Positions 16,990 to 25,747 of a DNA stretch of 64,000 nt are shown here, in pieces; the first letter of the stretch is position 1, and each line of letters starts with the position of its first letter. Under the pieces are notes generated by a model that worked only from the letters and a program-made list of their open reading frames with translations, was not told the DNA's origin and ran no database searches. This DNA comes from JAAXHH01 sp965248395 (GTDB lineage: Bacteria > JAAXHH01), in assembly GCA_965248395.1 (NCBI GenBank), contig OZ252103.1, forward strand, positions 3,534,001 through 3,598,000. The letters run 5' to 3'. The position numbers and the translations under genes are program-made.

Positions 16990-18322
16990 GGTCTGTCACG
17001 GATTTTGTGTAACTGACAGTTTCATGTGATGGGCACTCTGTCTTCGTACATGATGACGAACTGGTTGATGGCGGCCGTCCAGTGGACAAGGGGCCGGGTC
17101 CACCTTCGGGACAGATTGAGCAGGGCCAGATAGAGCAGTTTCCTCACCGCCTCGTCTGTGGGGAAAGCGCCTTTGGTCTTGATGATCTTGCGCAGGCCCC
17201 GGTTCATGGATTCGATGGCATTGGTGGTATAGATGACCTTCCTGATCTCCTTTGGGAAGGCGAAGAACGGGGTCAGATGGTCCCAATGTCTGCGCCATAG
17301 CCGGCTGATCGTGGGATATTGCTTATCCCAGTGTTCGGCAAAGCGATCCAGCGCGGCCTCGGCCTGCTCCAGGGTAGCGGCCTGGTATATCACCCGGAGA
17401 TCCTTGGCCACCTGCTTACGGTCCTTCCAGGATACGTAGGTCAGGCTGTTACGCACCATGTGTACGATGCAGAGCTGCACCTGGGTCCTGGGATACACCG
17501 TCTCTATGGCCTGCGGAAAGCCCGACAGGCCGTCGCAGCAGGCGATGAAGATATCAGCAACACCCCGGTTCTTCAGTTCGGTCAGTACGTGGAGCCAGAA
17601 CTTTGCCCCTTCGTTCTGCTCGATCCAGAGCCCCAGGAGTTCCTTGTCGCCGCGCAGGTTAACGCCCAGGGCCAAGTAGACTGCCTTGTTCCTGATGCTG
17701 CCGCTATCACGTATCTTGACGAACAGGGCATCCAGGAACAGGATCGGATAGATCTCATCCAGGGGCCGCGACTGCCGGGCCAGGGCCTCGTCGGTCACGG
17801 CGTCGGTGATCCGGGAGACCAGTTCGGGCGAGATGGACACCCCGTAGAGGTCTTCGATATGGCCCTGGATATCCCGGGTGCTCATGCCCCTTGCGTACAT
17901 GGAGATGATCTTGTCATCGAAGTCCGGCCAGCGTGTCTGGTACTTGCGGATCAACTTCGGATCGAAGCTGCCTTCGCGGTCCCGGGGGATCTCTACCGGC
18001 AGAGCGCCCTTGTCGTCCTTGAGCGTCTTGGTGGTCTTGCCGTTGCGACTGTTGCCGCGGTTCCTGCCATCGGGGGCATGCTTCTCGTAGCCGAGATGAT
18101 CGGTGAGCTCGGCTTCCAGGATCCGCTCGGCCATGCGCTTCTTCATGCGCTTGAGCAGGCCGTCTTCGCCGAAGAGGTCCTCGGCGTCCACCCCGTCTTC
18201 CATAAGCTCATCGAGAAGACGGTCGATCTTACTGGGATTCTTTCTGTCTCTGGCCATAGCAATTCCTCCTTGTGAGCAAGATACAGGCTATTGCCAGTTA
18301 CACAAAACTTGTTACAGACTCG
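16990..18322 (-). mobile_element. IS256-family insertion sequence, copy 1
   Basis: A 1333-bp element with about 26-bp imperfect terminal inverted repeats (GGTCTGTCAC...TTTTGTGTAACTG at the left, the complement ending GTTACAGACTC at the right). It encodes one full-length transposase on the minus strand. The 8-bp direct repeat CTGTCCAA (16982-16989 and 18323-18330) is the target duplication, the size expected for IS256. The identity can be read as 9 bp if the preceding G is included. The ends match copy 2 at 45189-46522 in inverted orientation. Confidence 0.93.
17022..18257 (-). CDS. IS256-family transposase
   Basis: An intact 411-aa transposase (mutator superfamily, DDE). The catalytic residues appear as ILFLDALFVKI (Asp176), IACCDGLSGFPQ (Asp242) and TTNAIESMNRG (Glu349). 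An N-terminal DNA-binding region with HAPDGRNRGNSRNGK is typical. AAGGAGG lies shortly upstream of the ATG at 18257. It is nearly identical to the frameshifted copy at 45254, so this copy could supply transposase to both. Confidence 0.95.
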   Translation of the reverse strand: MARDRKNPSKIDRLLDELMEDGVDAEDLFGEDGLLKRMKKRMAERILEAELTDHLGYEKHAPDGRNRGNSRNGKTTKTLKDDKGALPVEIPRDREGSFDPKLIRKYQTRWPDFDDKIISMYARGMSTRDIQGHIEDLYGVSISPELVSRITDAVTDEALARQSRPLDEIYPILFLDALFVKIRDSGSIRNKAVYLALGVNLRGDKELLGLWIEQNEGAKFWLHVLTELKNRGVADIFIACCDGLSGFPQAIETVYPRTQVQLCIVHMVRNSLTYVSWKDRKQVAKDLRVIYQAATLEQAEAALDRFAEHWDKQYPTISRLWRRHWDHLTPFFAFPKEIRKVIYTTNAIESMNRGLRKIIKTKGAFPTDEAVRKLLYLALLNLSRRWTRPLVHWTAAINQFVIMYEDRVPIT

Positions 18323-18378
18323 CTGTCCAAAAAACACATTTCAGAAACGTATTCGATAACAGTTTCGATTCGTCAGTA

Positions 18379-19587
18379 ATGTCTGATCTTTACTCTAGAA
18401 ACGACATGCATGAACACTGCCGCCTAACCAATCCGGATGCCATTATCACTCGTGAAAAAGAACTAACTGCACTCGTCTCCGTATTCATGCCCTCTATTAC
18501 TCAATACAGATCGTCTGAGACTGGTGCAATCGGCAATGGATTCTACAATCTGTTGGGATCAAGTGCTTCACCACGCCTACCCTCTATCGAAGATTACGCA
18601 AAGTTACTTATTCTTGCAGGCTCGAGGATCGATCCCGAACGAGTAGCTTGCATCTTTGTGGGATGGCTGGAAGGCCATCCTATTAAGGTCTGGCAGCGGT
18701 CCCTACTTAAGGGTGTGATAACTGATGAGCAGCTTTCTCCAATAGATGGTTTAAGAGTCGAAACATTACCCAAAAACCACGATGAGTTTCCCAGGTCCCT
18801 CTCCGTCCAGATCAACAGACATGATATCTACCACGAGCAGTACGCTCAAAGAGCCATGCTGTCTTTCGAACACCAAATACGACCTGCGCTTTATACGCCG
18901 GATGAAACAACTGAGGACGAGCTAAGGTTATCTCAACGACCCATTATCCGAAATTCGGAGCTGTCGTCGGTGGCGCTAGATAGCCTATGTCGGGCGATGT
19001 CGCTTCAAACCAATAATCCCGTAGAATGGTTTATGAGTTGGTGGGACTACGGAGAAGTAGACTCATTTTTTCTCAATCCAGGGCATTCGAGCATTCGTAG
19101 GAATACTGGAAACCAGTCGCCAATCCATTTATCCGAGGAGCATTTAACAAGGTGTCTCGAAATTCATGAATGGCTAGCTAAGTTAACTACATTAGATCTA
19201 GCAATTGCCAGATGGCGTAGATCTAAACTGGCGACCGCCAAGGAAGAACAGTTAGTCGAATTAAGGATAGCGCTCGAGTCAGTGCTTCTAAGTGAAGACC
19301 AAGGTGTAGTCGGAGAAAAGCGGCACCGTCTCGCGATAAGGGGGGCTTGGCTACTTGGGTCTGAGTTTGACGAACGTAAGGAACACTTTCGCACATTGCG
19401 AGACGCCTATGATAAGGCCTCAAGAGTACTTCATGCTGGCAGCCTCGCAGATATGGATACAGAATCTCTTGAGGGTGTTATCCGGAAGGCTCAGGATTTA
19501 TGTAGGGAGGCTATATTGAGAATTGCAAAAGCTGGTAGACTTCCAGATTGGACCGAAGTTGTTTTGGGCAATGGGTCGATTGGTTGA
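18379..19587 (+). CDS. HEPN-like protein, main part of an IS-interrupted gene
   Basis: The remaining frame could start at ATG 18379 (402 aa); the original product was probably 435 aa, starting at 16939. The C-terminal region carries RLAIRGAWLLG, DERKEHFRTLRDAYD and KASRVLHAGSL, a pattern like Apea-like HEPN domains, where an Arg...His pair near YDxRSxxVHG is the RNase site. HEPN proteins often act as RNases in defence or abortive infection; that role is inferred here. The AT content is higher than in neighbouring genes, hinting at acquisition. Whether the shortened form is translated is unknown, as no strong ribosome-binding site precedes 18379. Confidence 0.6.
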   Translation: MSDLYSRNDMHEHCRLTNPDAIITREKELTALVSVFMPSITQYRSSETGAIGNGFYNLLGSSASPRLPSIEDYAKLLILAGSRIDPERVACIFVGWLEGHPIKVWQRSLLKGVITDEQLSPIDGLRVETLPKNHDEFPRSLSVQINRHDIYHEQYAQRAMLSFEHQIRPALYTPDETTEDELRLSQRPIIRNSELSSVALDSLCRAMSLQTNNPVEWFMSWWDYGEVDSFFLNPGHSSIRRNTGNQSPIHLSEEHLTRCLEIHEWLAKLTTLDLAIARWRRSKLATAKEEQLVELRIALESVLLSEDQGVVGEKRHRLAIRGAWLLGSEFDERKEHFRTLRDAYDKASRVLHAGSLADMDTESLEGVIRKAQDLCREAILRIAKAGRLPDWTEVVLGNGSIG

Positions 19588-19811
19588 GAAGATGGAACTT
19601 AACCGTAAGCGCTTTCAGTGATCGCAGGACTTTTTTTTGACCTTGCAGATCAAACATAAATAGTCGCAGTAAGGTTTAGTAACTCGCTCTGGACAACTTA
19701 TAAGTATTGTAAGCTCAATGAGTCCAGGGCCGTCACATATACTGCTGTCGGTGCCCTCGTTAGTCTGATTCCCTAAAGTGAAGTACAACAGAATCTGCCA
19801 CTCTTCCCGCC

Positions 19812-20681
19812 ATGCCCGCCAAATTCACATCTGATAATCATCCCTTCGTAACGTCCGACAAGGTCAATGCGCTGCCGAGTAAACCGGCGGATTTCCGATC
19901 CGCGTATGGGCCAGCGCTTCCGCAGTTTGGGGAATTACGCTTGCCGGCGGCGAAGGGCCCTCATCCCGTGGCCGTGATCATGCACGGAGGCTGTTGGCTG
20001 TCTATCTACGCAGATCTGCGCAACGCGGACGCGCTGGCCGATGCCCTGCGTTACGAGGGCATCGCGACCTGGAACATCGAGTACCGGTGCGTGGATCAAG
20101 AGGGAGGCGGCTGGCCGGGGACGTTTCTCGACGCCGGCCGGGCGACGGACCACCTTCGCACGCTGGCGGCGAACCACTCCCTTGATCTGGATCGCGCGAT
20201 CACCATCGGCCACTCGGCGGGCGGCCACCAGGCACTGTGGACGGCCGCGCGGCACAGGCTGCCGCAGAATAGTCCCCTTTGGATGTCAGACCCGCTGCCG
20301 CTGCGTGGTACGGTGGTACTGGGCGGTCCGGGAGATTTGAAAAGGTTCACGCCCCACGCGGACGCCGAATGCCGACAGGGGGTCGTCGAACAACTGCTTG
20401 GAGTACCTGGTGGTCCGCCCGGCAAGGTGGATGAACGGTGCCGTTGCGGGTCGCCAGTTGAACTGCTGCCCCTCGGCGTAAGACAGGTCATGATCAGCAC
20501 GGAACACGACTGGGTCGTGCCGCCCGAACTGGGAGCAGCCTACGCGGAAGCGGCCCGTGCTGCCGGGGACGATATAGAACACACGGTAGTCCCGAACGCC
20601 GGTCACCACGAACTCATGGTTCCGGGTTCTGTGACCTGGCCGGCCATACTCCGATCTGTGCGATCACTACTCGGATTCTAA
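19812..20681 (+). CDS. Alpha/beta hydrolase (esterase/kynurenine-formamidase-like)
   Basis: A 289-aa alpha/beta-hydrolase. The oxyanion-hole motif is MHGGCWLS, the nucleophile Ser is in IGHSAGGHQAL and the His is near the end in PNAGHHELM; an Asp lies in STEHDWVVPPE. The HGG(x)W plus GHSAGG layout is that of the BD-FAE/esterase-lipase branch, which includes arylformamidases. No signal peptide. The gene stands alone between spacers of 224 and 72 bases. Confidence 0.85.
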   Translation: MPAKFTSDNHPFVTSDKVNALPSKPADFRSAYGPALPQFGELRLPAAKGPHPVAVIMHGGCWLSIYADLRNADALADALRYEGIATWNIEYRCVDQEGGGWPGTFLDAGRATDHLRTLAANHSLDLDRAITIGHSAGGHQALWTAARHRLPQNSPLWMSDPLPLRGTVVLGGPGDLKRFTPHADAECRQGVVEQLLGVPGGPPGKVDERCRCGSPVELLPLGVRQVMISTEHDWVVPPELGAAYAEAARAAGDDIEHTVVPNAGHHELMVPGSVTWPAILRSVRSLLGF

Positions 20682-20753
20682 GACTGTTAATGTCGATGGG
20701 AGATCTTCGGTTGGTATAAGTAGAGGATTCTTACATTTCAAAATGTACCAACT

Positions 20754-21206
20754 CTATTCATCGAGGCTCAAAACCCAGTTATTCCATTTGCTATCGGAGT
20801 AACCGCCCTGGGAACGGTAGAAACCCTCGGCGGCGGTGTTCCCGGACATGACGGTCCAGATCAGTTCAGCCGCACCCATGGACCGGGCATGTACAATCAC
20901 CGCTTCCATCAAGGCCTTCCCCGTACCCATATTTCGCGCTGACTCAACAACATACAGTTCTTTAAGCACGAGCTTTGGTCGAAGGGTGTAGGTCCAAAGA
21001 ATCGGATAGGTAACGGCCATTCCGACGAGATCATCGTCGTGTTCCGCCACAATCGCGGTGAATAACCGCGCATCGCCAAAACCGTACTCAAGAATGCTCT
21101 CCCGCGTCACGGCGAATTCGCTGATATACTCCTCGAATCTCGCTAACTCACGCATGAGTTCGAGCAGACGATCAGCGTCTTGCGGAACAGCCAACCTAAC
21201 ATGCAT
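20754..21206 (-). CDS. GNAT-family N-acetyltransferase
   Basis: A 150-aa GNAT protein. It starts MHVRLAVPQDADRLLELM, and the acetyl-CoA-binding region is LYVVESARNMGTGKALMEAV, with the RxxGxG/A loop as RNMGTG. A NTAAEGFYRSQG motif gives the usual C-terminal strand. It resembles the diamine-acetyltransferase group, but the substrate is not determined. Confidence 0.85.
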   Translation of the reverse strand: MHVRLAVPQDADRLLELMRELARFEEYISEFAVTRESILEYGFGDARLFTAIVAEHDDDLVGMAVTYPILWTYTLRPKLVLKELYVVESARNMGTGKALMEAVIVHARSMGAAELIWTVMSGNTAAEGFYRSQGGYSDSKWNNWVLSLDE

Positions 21207-21306
21207 TTAGTGGAGTCCGTTGTTTTAGGGTTTTGTACGTCCCGGGACAACCGGACAGACACGAACAGGCATGTCGGTTCAATGCTGTTTTCACAGGCAC
21301 ACGCAC

Positions 21307-22395
21307 CTAGTCGTCCAGCACGGCCCGTAGCGCTTTAAGGAAGGTATCGTTCTCTTCAGGCAGGCCGATGGTGACCCGCATGTGCCGGTCCAGCATGGGG
21401 TACCGGCTGACGTCGCGGATGAGCACGCCGAGGGCAATCAGTCCATGGAAGATGTCGGCAACCGGGCGTTCCGCCTCGAAGAGTATGAAGTTGGCGTGAG
21501 AGGGGAAGGGTTGTATGCCGGGAAGTTCGCGCAAGGCTTCAAAAACCCGCTGCCTTTCCGATCGGATCAGCGCCGCCCGTTCCTCGATGAGCATCTCGTG
21601 GGCGATCAGTTTACGCGCGGTGATCAGGGAGATGATGTTCACGTTGTACGGAAGCTTTACCTTGTCAATCTCCCGGACCAGGGCCGGATCGGCAACCAGG
21701 TAGCCCAGCCGCAAGCCGGCAGCCCCGAGAGCCTTGGAGAAGGTACGGGTAATGACGACGTTGGGATAGTCTGCGATCAGTTCAAGGCTGGACACGCCCC
21801 CGAATTCGTAATAGGCCTCGTCGACTACGACCAGGGCCTCGGTCGCGTTGGCGATCCGGGCTGTTTCCTCTGCCGTGATCAGCGAGCCCGTCGGGTTGTT
21901 CGGTGAGCATAGCACCACCAGTTTGACGTCCGGGTGGGCACTTTCTTCGGCGAGACGGTCTATGTCGAAGGCCAGGTCCTTCTGGAGATAAACGGTCCGC
22001 TGGTTGGCTTCTGCGATCCTGCCCATAAGGGTGTAGAGCGAGTAGGTGGGGGCGGGGAGCACTACCCGGTCCCCAGTCGCTACCGTAGTCTGGAAGATCG
22101 CCTGGATAAGCTCGTTCGAACCATTGCCAACAAGTACGTGCTCGGGACCAAGACCGTGCCGGCTTCCGATCGCCTCCCTGACCTCCAGGGGCACGAAACC
22201 GGGATATCGGCCCCAGTTACGGGCCATGGCTTCGTCCACGATCTCTCGCTTAAGGTCCTCGGGCACATCAAAGGGACATTCGTTCTGGTTGAGCTTGACC
22301 GGGCAGTCCGGTTGAACCAGGCTGTAGCCGGACATGGCGCGTACCGCCGCCTTTACGGCCGGGGGGCGCACATCTCCGGGTTTCTCTCCACTCAC
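21307..22395 (-). CDS. hisC: Histidinol-phosphate aminotransferase
   Basis: A 362-aa class I/II PLP aminotransferase that converts imidazole-acetol phosphate to histidinol phosphate. Motifs: KLNQNECPFDVP, NGSNELIQ, SPNNPTGS, VVDEAYYEFGG and the PLP Lys221 in TRTFSKALGAAGLRLGY. The adjacent hisG, 13 bases upstream on the same strand, supports the histidine assignment over other aminotransferases of the family. Confidence 0.93.
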   Translation of the reverse strand: MSGEKPGDVRPPAVKAAVRAMSGYSLVQPDCPVKLNQNECPFDVPEDLKREIVDEAMARNWGRYPGFVPLEVREAIGSRHGLGPEHVLVGNGSNELIQAIFQTTVATGDRVVLPAPTYSLYTLMGRIAEANQRTVYLQKDLAFDIDRLAEESAHPDVKLVVLCSPNNPTGSLITAEETARIANATEALVVVDEAYYEFGGVSSLELIADYPNVVITRTFSKALGAAGLRLGYLVADPALVREIDKVKLPYNVNIISLITARKLIAHEMLIEERAALIRSERQRVFEALRELPGIQPFPSHANFILFEAERPVADIFHGLIALGVLIRDVSRYPMLDRHMRVTIGLPEENDTFLKALRAVLDD

Positions 22396-22408
22396 AAAAG
22401 GCCACCCC

Positions 22409-23278
22409 TCAGTATATCACCTTGTTCAGCGGATACTCCACCAGACCCTGGGCGCCGGCACGTTTAAGCGCCGGGATCAGCTGCCGTATGGTGTGCTCCT
22501 CGATCATAACCTCGATGGCGACCCATTCCTCGTCGGCCAGGGGAGAAACCGTAGGGTTCTGCAGCGCGGGCAAGAGTTCGGCCACGGCGTCAAGATCCGT
22601 ACGCTTCACGTTCATCTTGAGGCCAACCATTTCCTCCGCAAGCATGGCGCCCTTGAGCAGCATGGCGATGTTCTCGATCTTGCGCCGCTTGGCCGGATCC
22701 TCCCAGCTCTTCCTGTTCGCGATAAGCCGGGTGGTGGATTGCATCAGTATATCCAGGATCCGCAGTTTGTTCGCCCGAATGGAACCACCGGTTTCGGTGA
22801 TTTCCACGATCGCGTCCACTAAATCTGGCGCTTTAGCCTCCGTGGCGCCCCAGGAGAACTCCACCTTCGCGTTCACGCCATGTTTATTCAAGTAGTTCTC
22901 GGTAATGTTGACCACTTCCGAGGCAATGCGCTTGCCTTCAAGATCCTTTATAGTTTGGATTTCTGAACTCTCCGGCACGGCCAGCACCCAGCGAAGGGGT
23001 TGGCGGGATTGCTTCGCGTACACTAATTCAGCTACTTCAACCACGTCGGCGCCGGTTTCTACGATCCAGTCCTTGCCGGTCAGCCCTGCGTCGAACACCT
23101 CGTCCTCGACGTACCGCGCAATCTCCTGGGCCCGGATCAACATGAGTTCCAATTCCTCGTCGTCCACCCACGGGAAATAGGAACGGCTGCTAACCGAACA
23201 ACGGAATCCAGCTTTGCGCATCAGTTCAAGGGTGGAATCCTGCAGGCTGCCCTTGGGTAGCGCCATTTTGATCTTCAT
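22409..23278 (-). CDS. hisG: ATP phosphoribosyltransferase, long form
   Basis: A 289-aa protein catalysing the first step of histidine synthesis (ATP + PRPP). It begins MKIKMALPKGSLQDSTLEL and has FDAGLTGKDWIVE, the PRPP-type loop VDAIVEITETGGSIRAN, and a C-terminal HisG_C regulatory domain (residues 215-289) for histidine feedback, making it the HisZ-independent long form. ATG 23278 is preferred over upstream starts because AAGGAG precedes it and the conserved family N-terminus begins there. It precedes hisC in an operon. Confidence 0.93.
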   Translation of the reverse strand: MKIKMALPKGSLQDSTLELMRKAGFRCSVSSRSYFPWVDDEELELMLIRAQEIARYVEDEVFDAGLTGKDWIVETGADVVEVAELVYAKQSRQPLRWVLAVPESSEIQTIKDLEGKRIASEVVNITENYLNKHGVNAKVEFSWGATEAKAPDLVDAIVEITETGGSIRANKLRILDILMQSTTRLIANRKSWEDPAKRRKIENIAMLLKGAMLAEEMVGLKMNVKRTDLDAVAELLPALQNPTVSPLADEEWVAIEVMIEEHTIRQLIPALKRAGAQGLVEYPLNKVIY

Positions 23279-23500
23279 TTCAGATTGCTCCTTGCGACTC
23301 TTGAAGGGATCGATTTCCTTTGCTATCTTGCTTTTGACCATCAGACTTTCTAACACAAAGCCGCCAGAAAATAACACGACTTGCTCGAATTGTCCATTCC
23401 TAAAGGATAGAATGCCGGATAGGATAGGGCCGAAGCCTTGCAGAACCTCCAACCCAAAACCTCAGTTCGCCAGCTTCCCCTTGGATTACGCAGGGGCGAG

Positions 23501-23998
23501 TTGCGTCTCTCACTCTACTGTGAAGAATGGCCGGCGCTATTCGAATCAGAGATGAAGATCATCGTATCGGCTATAGGAGACTACGTCGCGGATATCCAGC
23601 ACGTAGGCAGCACGGCGATCGGGGGAATGCCCGCCAAGCCTATCCTGGATATCGCGATAGCGGTGGAGAACTTCGAGAAAGCCAGGTGGTGCATCGATCC
23701 CCTGGTAAAACTCGGGTATACATTCCGAGGCGAGAAAGGTATTCCCCGGAGGCACTATTTACAAAAGGGCGAGCCCTGTACCAATCATATCCACATGGTC
23801 GAAAAAACCAGTGACGAATGGAGAAAGTTTGTTCGGTTCAGGGACATGCTGAGAGCAGATCGTAGTACCGCCGCGGACTACCGGCGGCTGAAACTCGATC
23901 TGTGGGAGAGACTTCACGGAGATCGCAAAGAATACCAGGCCGCCAAGGCTACCTTTATCGGGAAGGTCTTGCAGCGGACAGACAAGGAAAGGGACTGA
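23501..23998 (+). CDS. GrpB family protein (nucleotidyltransferase-like)
   Basis: A 165-aa protein with the GrpB signature QHVGSTAIGGMPAKPILDIA and a later THHIHMV-like segment (NHIHMVE). GrpB proteins have a nucleotidyltransferase-like fold and unknown activity. The start is probably TTG 23501, with AGGGG four bases upstream, giving the usual RLSLYCEEWPALFESE N-terminus; a TTG 21 codons upstream is also in frame. Confidence 0.85.
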   Translation: MRLSLYCEEWPALFESEMKIIVSAIGDYVADIQHVGSTAIGGMPAKPILDIAIAVENFEKARWCIDPLVKLGYTFRGEKGIPRRHYLQKGEPCTNHIHMVEKTSDEWRKFVRFRDMLRADRSTAADYRRLKLDLWERLHGDRKEYQAAKATFIGKVLQRTDKERD

Positions 23999-24036
23999 AT
24001 ATCCGGTCACGCTGATACTGGATTTAGTGACATAGC

Positions 24037-24693
24037 ATGGACACGAATAAGAAGATTGCCACGATATTCGATATCGATGGTACCCTGGTCGAAACTGCCG
24101 GTTTCGAAGATGAGCTTTACATTGCCTTGGTTAGGGACGTTCTGGGAGAGGTCTGTATCCGCCAGGACTGGCGTACTTACAGGCACGTAACCGATATCGG
24201 TGTTTTGCGACAGGTGATGGAAGAGAACCAGGTCCATGACGAGAGTAGAATCCAGGAAGTTCGTGCGAAGTTTGGAGAAACCGTGAGTCAGTACCTTTAC
24301 GACGGTGGTGAGTGTCTTCCAATCAACGGAGCCATCGGTCTTGTCGATATACTCCTCTCTTCAAACCAAATTGCGATGGGCATCGCCACAGGGGGTTGGG
24401 GACATACCGCCAGAATGAAACTGAACCATGCAGGGTTTAACTTGCAGGACGTAGTCTTGACTTCCAGCGACGATAGTGAAGAGCGCATAACGATCATGCG
24501 GAAGTGTTTACATGCCCTGGGGGATTCTTACCATCGAATTGTCTATGTAGGCGATGCTGAATGGGATGTACAGGCTACCCTGGAACTGGGATGGCACTTC
24601 ATTGGAGTCGGAACACGATTGAAGGGTAAGTGTGAATACTGGGTTGAAGACTTCTCATGTACAGATACGTTTTTCAAAATGCTGCATGCCTAG
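24037..24693 (+). CDS. HAD-superfamily hydrolase
   Basis: A 218-aa HAD phosphatase. Motif I is TIFDIDGTLVE, motif II lies at GIATGGWG, and motif III/IV is VYVGDAEWDVQA. The length and cap insertion (about residues 25-95) are those of the phosphoglycolate-phosphatase-like subfamily, though the substrate is unknown. It lies 38 bases after the GrpB gene, which may be in the same transcript. Confidence 0.85.
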   Translation: MDTNKKIATIFDIDGTLVETAGFEDELYIALVRDVLGEVCIRQDWRTYRHVTDIGVLRQVMEENQVHDESRIQEVRAKFGETVSQYLYDGGECLPINGAIGLVDILLSSNQIAMGIATGGWGHTARMKLNHAGFNLQDVVLTSSDDSEERITIMRKCLHALGDSYHRIVYVGDAEWDVQATLELGWHFIGVGTRLKGKCEYWVEDFSCTDTFFKMLHA

Positions 24694-24758
24694 CAAGGAT
24701 ATGCCGCCGCTTGTACCTGATCCAGGTAGGATCAAACTCTCTGATGGGGCCTGTGAAT

Positions 24759-25709
24759 TCAAAGCAACCCGGCGTTTCCCAGTCGAGTCCGCAAACCTGA
24801 TATACCGTCCTCCACCAGGTCCGATCTTCCTTCTTCCAGTCCATACAACATCTCGTGACAGGATGCCATCCAGGTGTAGAAACTTAGCCTGCGCTCGAAA
24901 TTGACGTCCAACTCAAGACGGTAGTAATCTCGAACCCTTTCAACGGCCTCCATGCCATATGTGACATAGATACCGACGAAATCGATTGTTGGGTCGCCTA
25001 CGGTAGCGTCTTCGAAATCGATCAGGCCGGCCACGGCCTCCCCGTCTGCATCCATCAAAATGTGTTCACATCCCAGGTCGCAGTGCACCAGGGCGACATC
25101 TTCCAGCGTCGCGAGTTCCTCCCGCAGAAACCGTTCGAAACCGTGTTCTACAGCTTCCTCATCTTTCGGTTCAAGCAGTGGTAATACACTGGTACGAACT
25201 TCATCTCTCAATGAACGGTAGCGCTGCCGCCAGGCATCGACCGAGGGTTCCACGTCGCAGGCCTCAGCGACCAGCAAGGACGGTATTCCGTGCAATTGTG
25301 AAAGCGCGTTTGCCAGTGATTGGGACGTTTCCGCGGCGAGTTCAGGATGATCCAGCGGACGGTCCGGTATACGACGGTACCCTACAAATGGATGGCCGTG
25401 CCAGATGCCTACGTGTTCGAAACGAGGTACGGCAAAGTCTACACGTGAGGCGATGGTGGGTATTACCGCTATTTCTTTCTTTTGATTGTCGGAAACGACA
25501 CTGTTCCTGGGAAAACGAAAGATCCAGCCGGGCTTGTGGGGCTCGACATGCTCACCATGATCATCCAGTTCGACTTCGAAGGTAAAGTAAGCCCAGCCTC
25601 CTGCGATGGGACTAACTCGACCGTGGTCCAGTCCAAGGCTGACGAGCAGTTTTTCAACATCCCTGGTTGTTACAATGGAGTACTGAATGATCGATCGGCC
25701 CTTTACATG
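24759..25709 (-). CDS. Aminoglycoside/choline-kinase-type phosphotransferase, no normal start codon
   Basis: The open frame on the minus strand runs from just after a TGA at 25712-25710 to 24759. It encodes an APH-fold kinase: TTRDVEKLLVSLGL and VSPIAGGWAYFTFEV (ATP loop), PGWIFRFPR (Lys/Arg strand), GYRRIPDRPL, then the catalytic VHCDLGCEHILMD and LIDFEDATVGDP. No ATG, GTG or TTG occurs in frame in the first 138 codons; the first is TTG 25295, well inside the domain. Either translation uses a rare start such as ATT or CTG near 25650-25690, or the gene has lost its start. The protein resembles those modifying aminoglycosides or homoserine-like metabolites; the substrate is unknown. Confidence 0.65.
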   Translation of the reverse strand, partial: HVKGRSIIQYSIVTTRDVEKLLVSLGLDHGRVSPIAGGWAYFTFEVELDDHGEHVEPHKPGWIFRFPRNSVVSDNQKKEIAVIPTIASRVDFAVPRFEHVGIWHGHPFVGYRRIPDRPLDHPELAAETSQSLANALSQLHGIPSLLVAEACDVEPSVDAWRQRYRSLRDEVRTSVLPLLEPKDEEAVEHGFERFLREELATLEDVALVHCDLGCEHILMDADGEAVAGLIDFEDATVGDPTIDFVGIYVTYGMEAVERVRDYYRLELDVNFERRLSFYTWMASCHEMLYGLEEGRSDLVEDGISGLRTRLGNAGLL

Positions 25710-25747
25710 TCAGGTGATTTGGAACAAGTGATCAAACCTTCCAGATC

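Noticed and set aside
17319..18275. Long frame on the plus strand inside IS256 copy 1
   Set aside because: It is antisense to the transposase and occurs identically in copy 2; no independent evidence for a gene.
18103..18378. Extending the HEPN-like gene upstream to 18103
   Set aside because: That extension lies inside the IS element, and the frame there is antisense transposase; the true upstream part is at 16939-16989.
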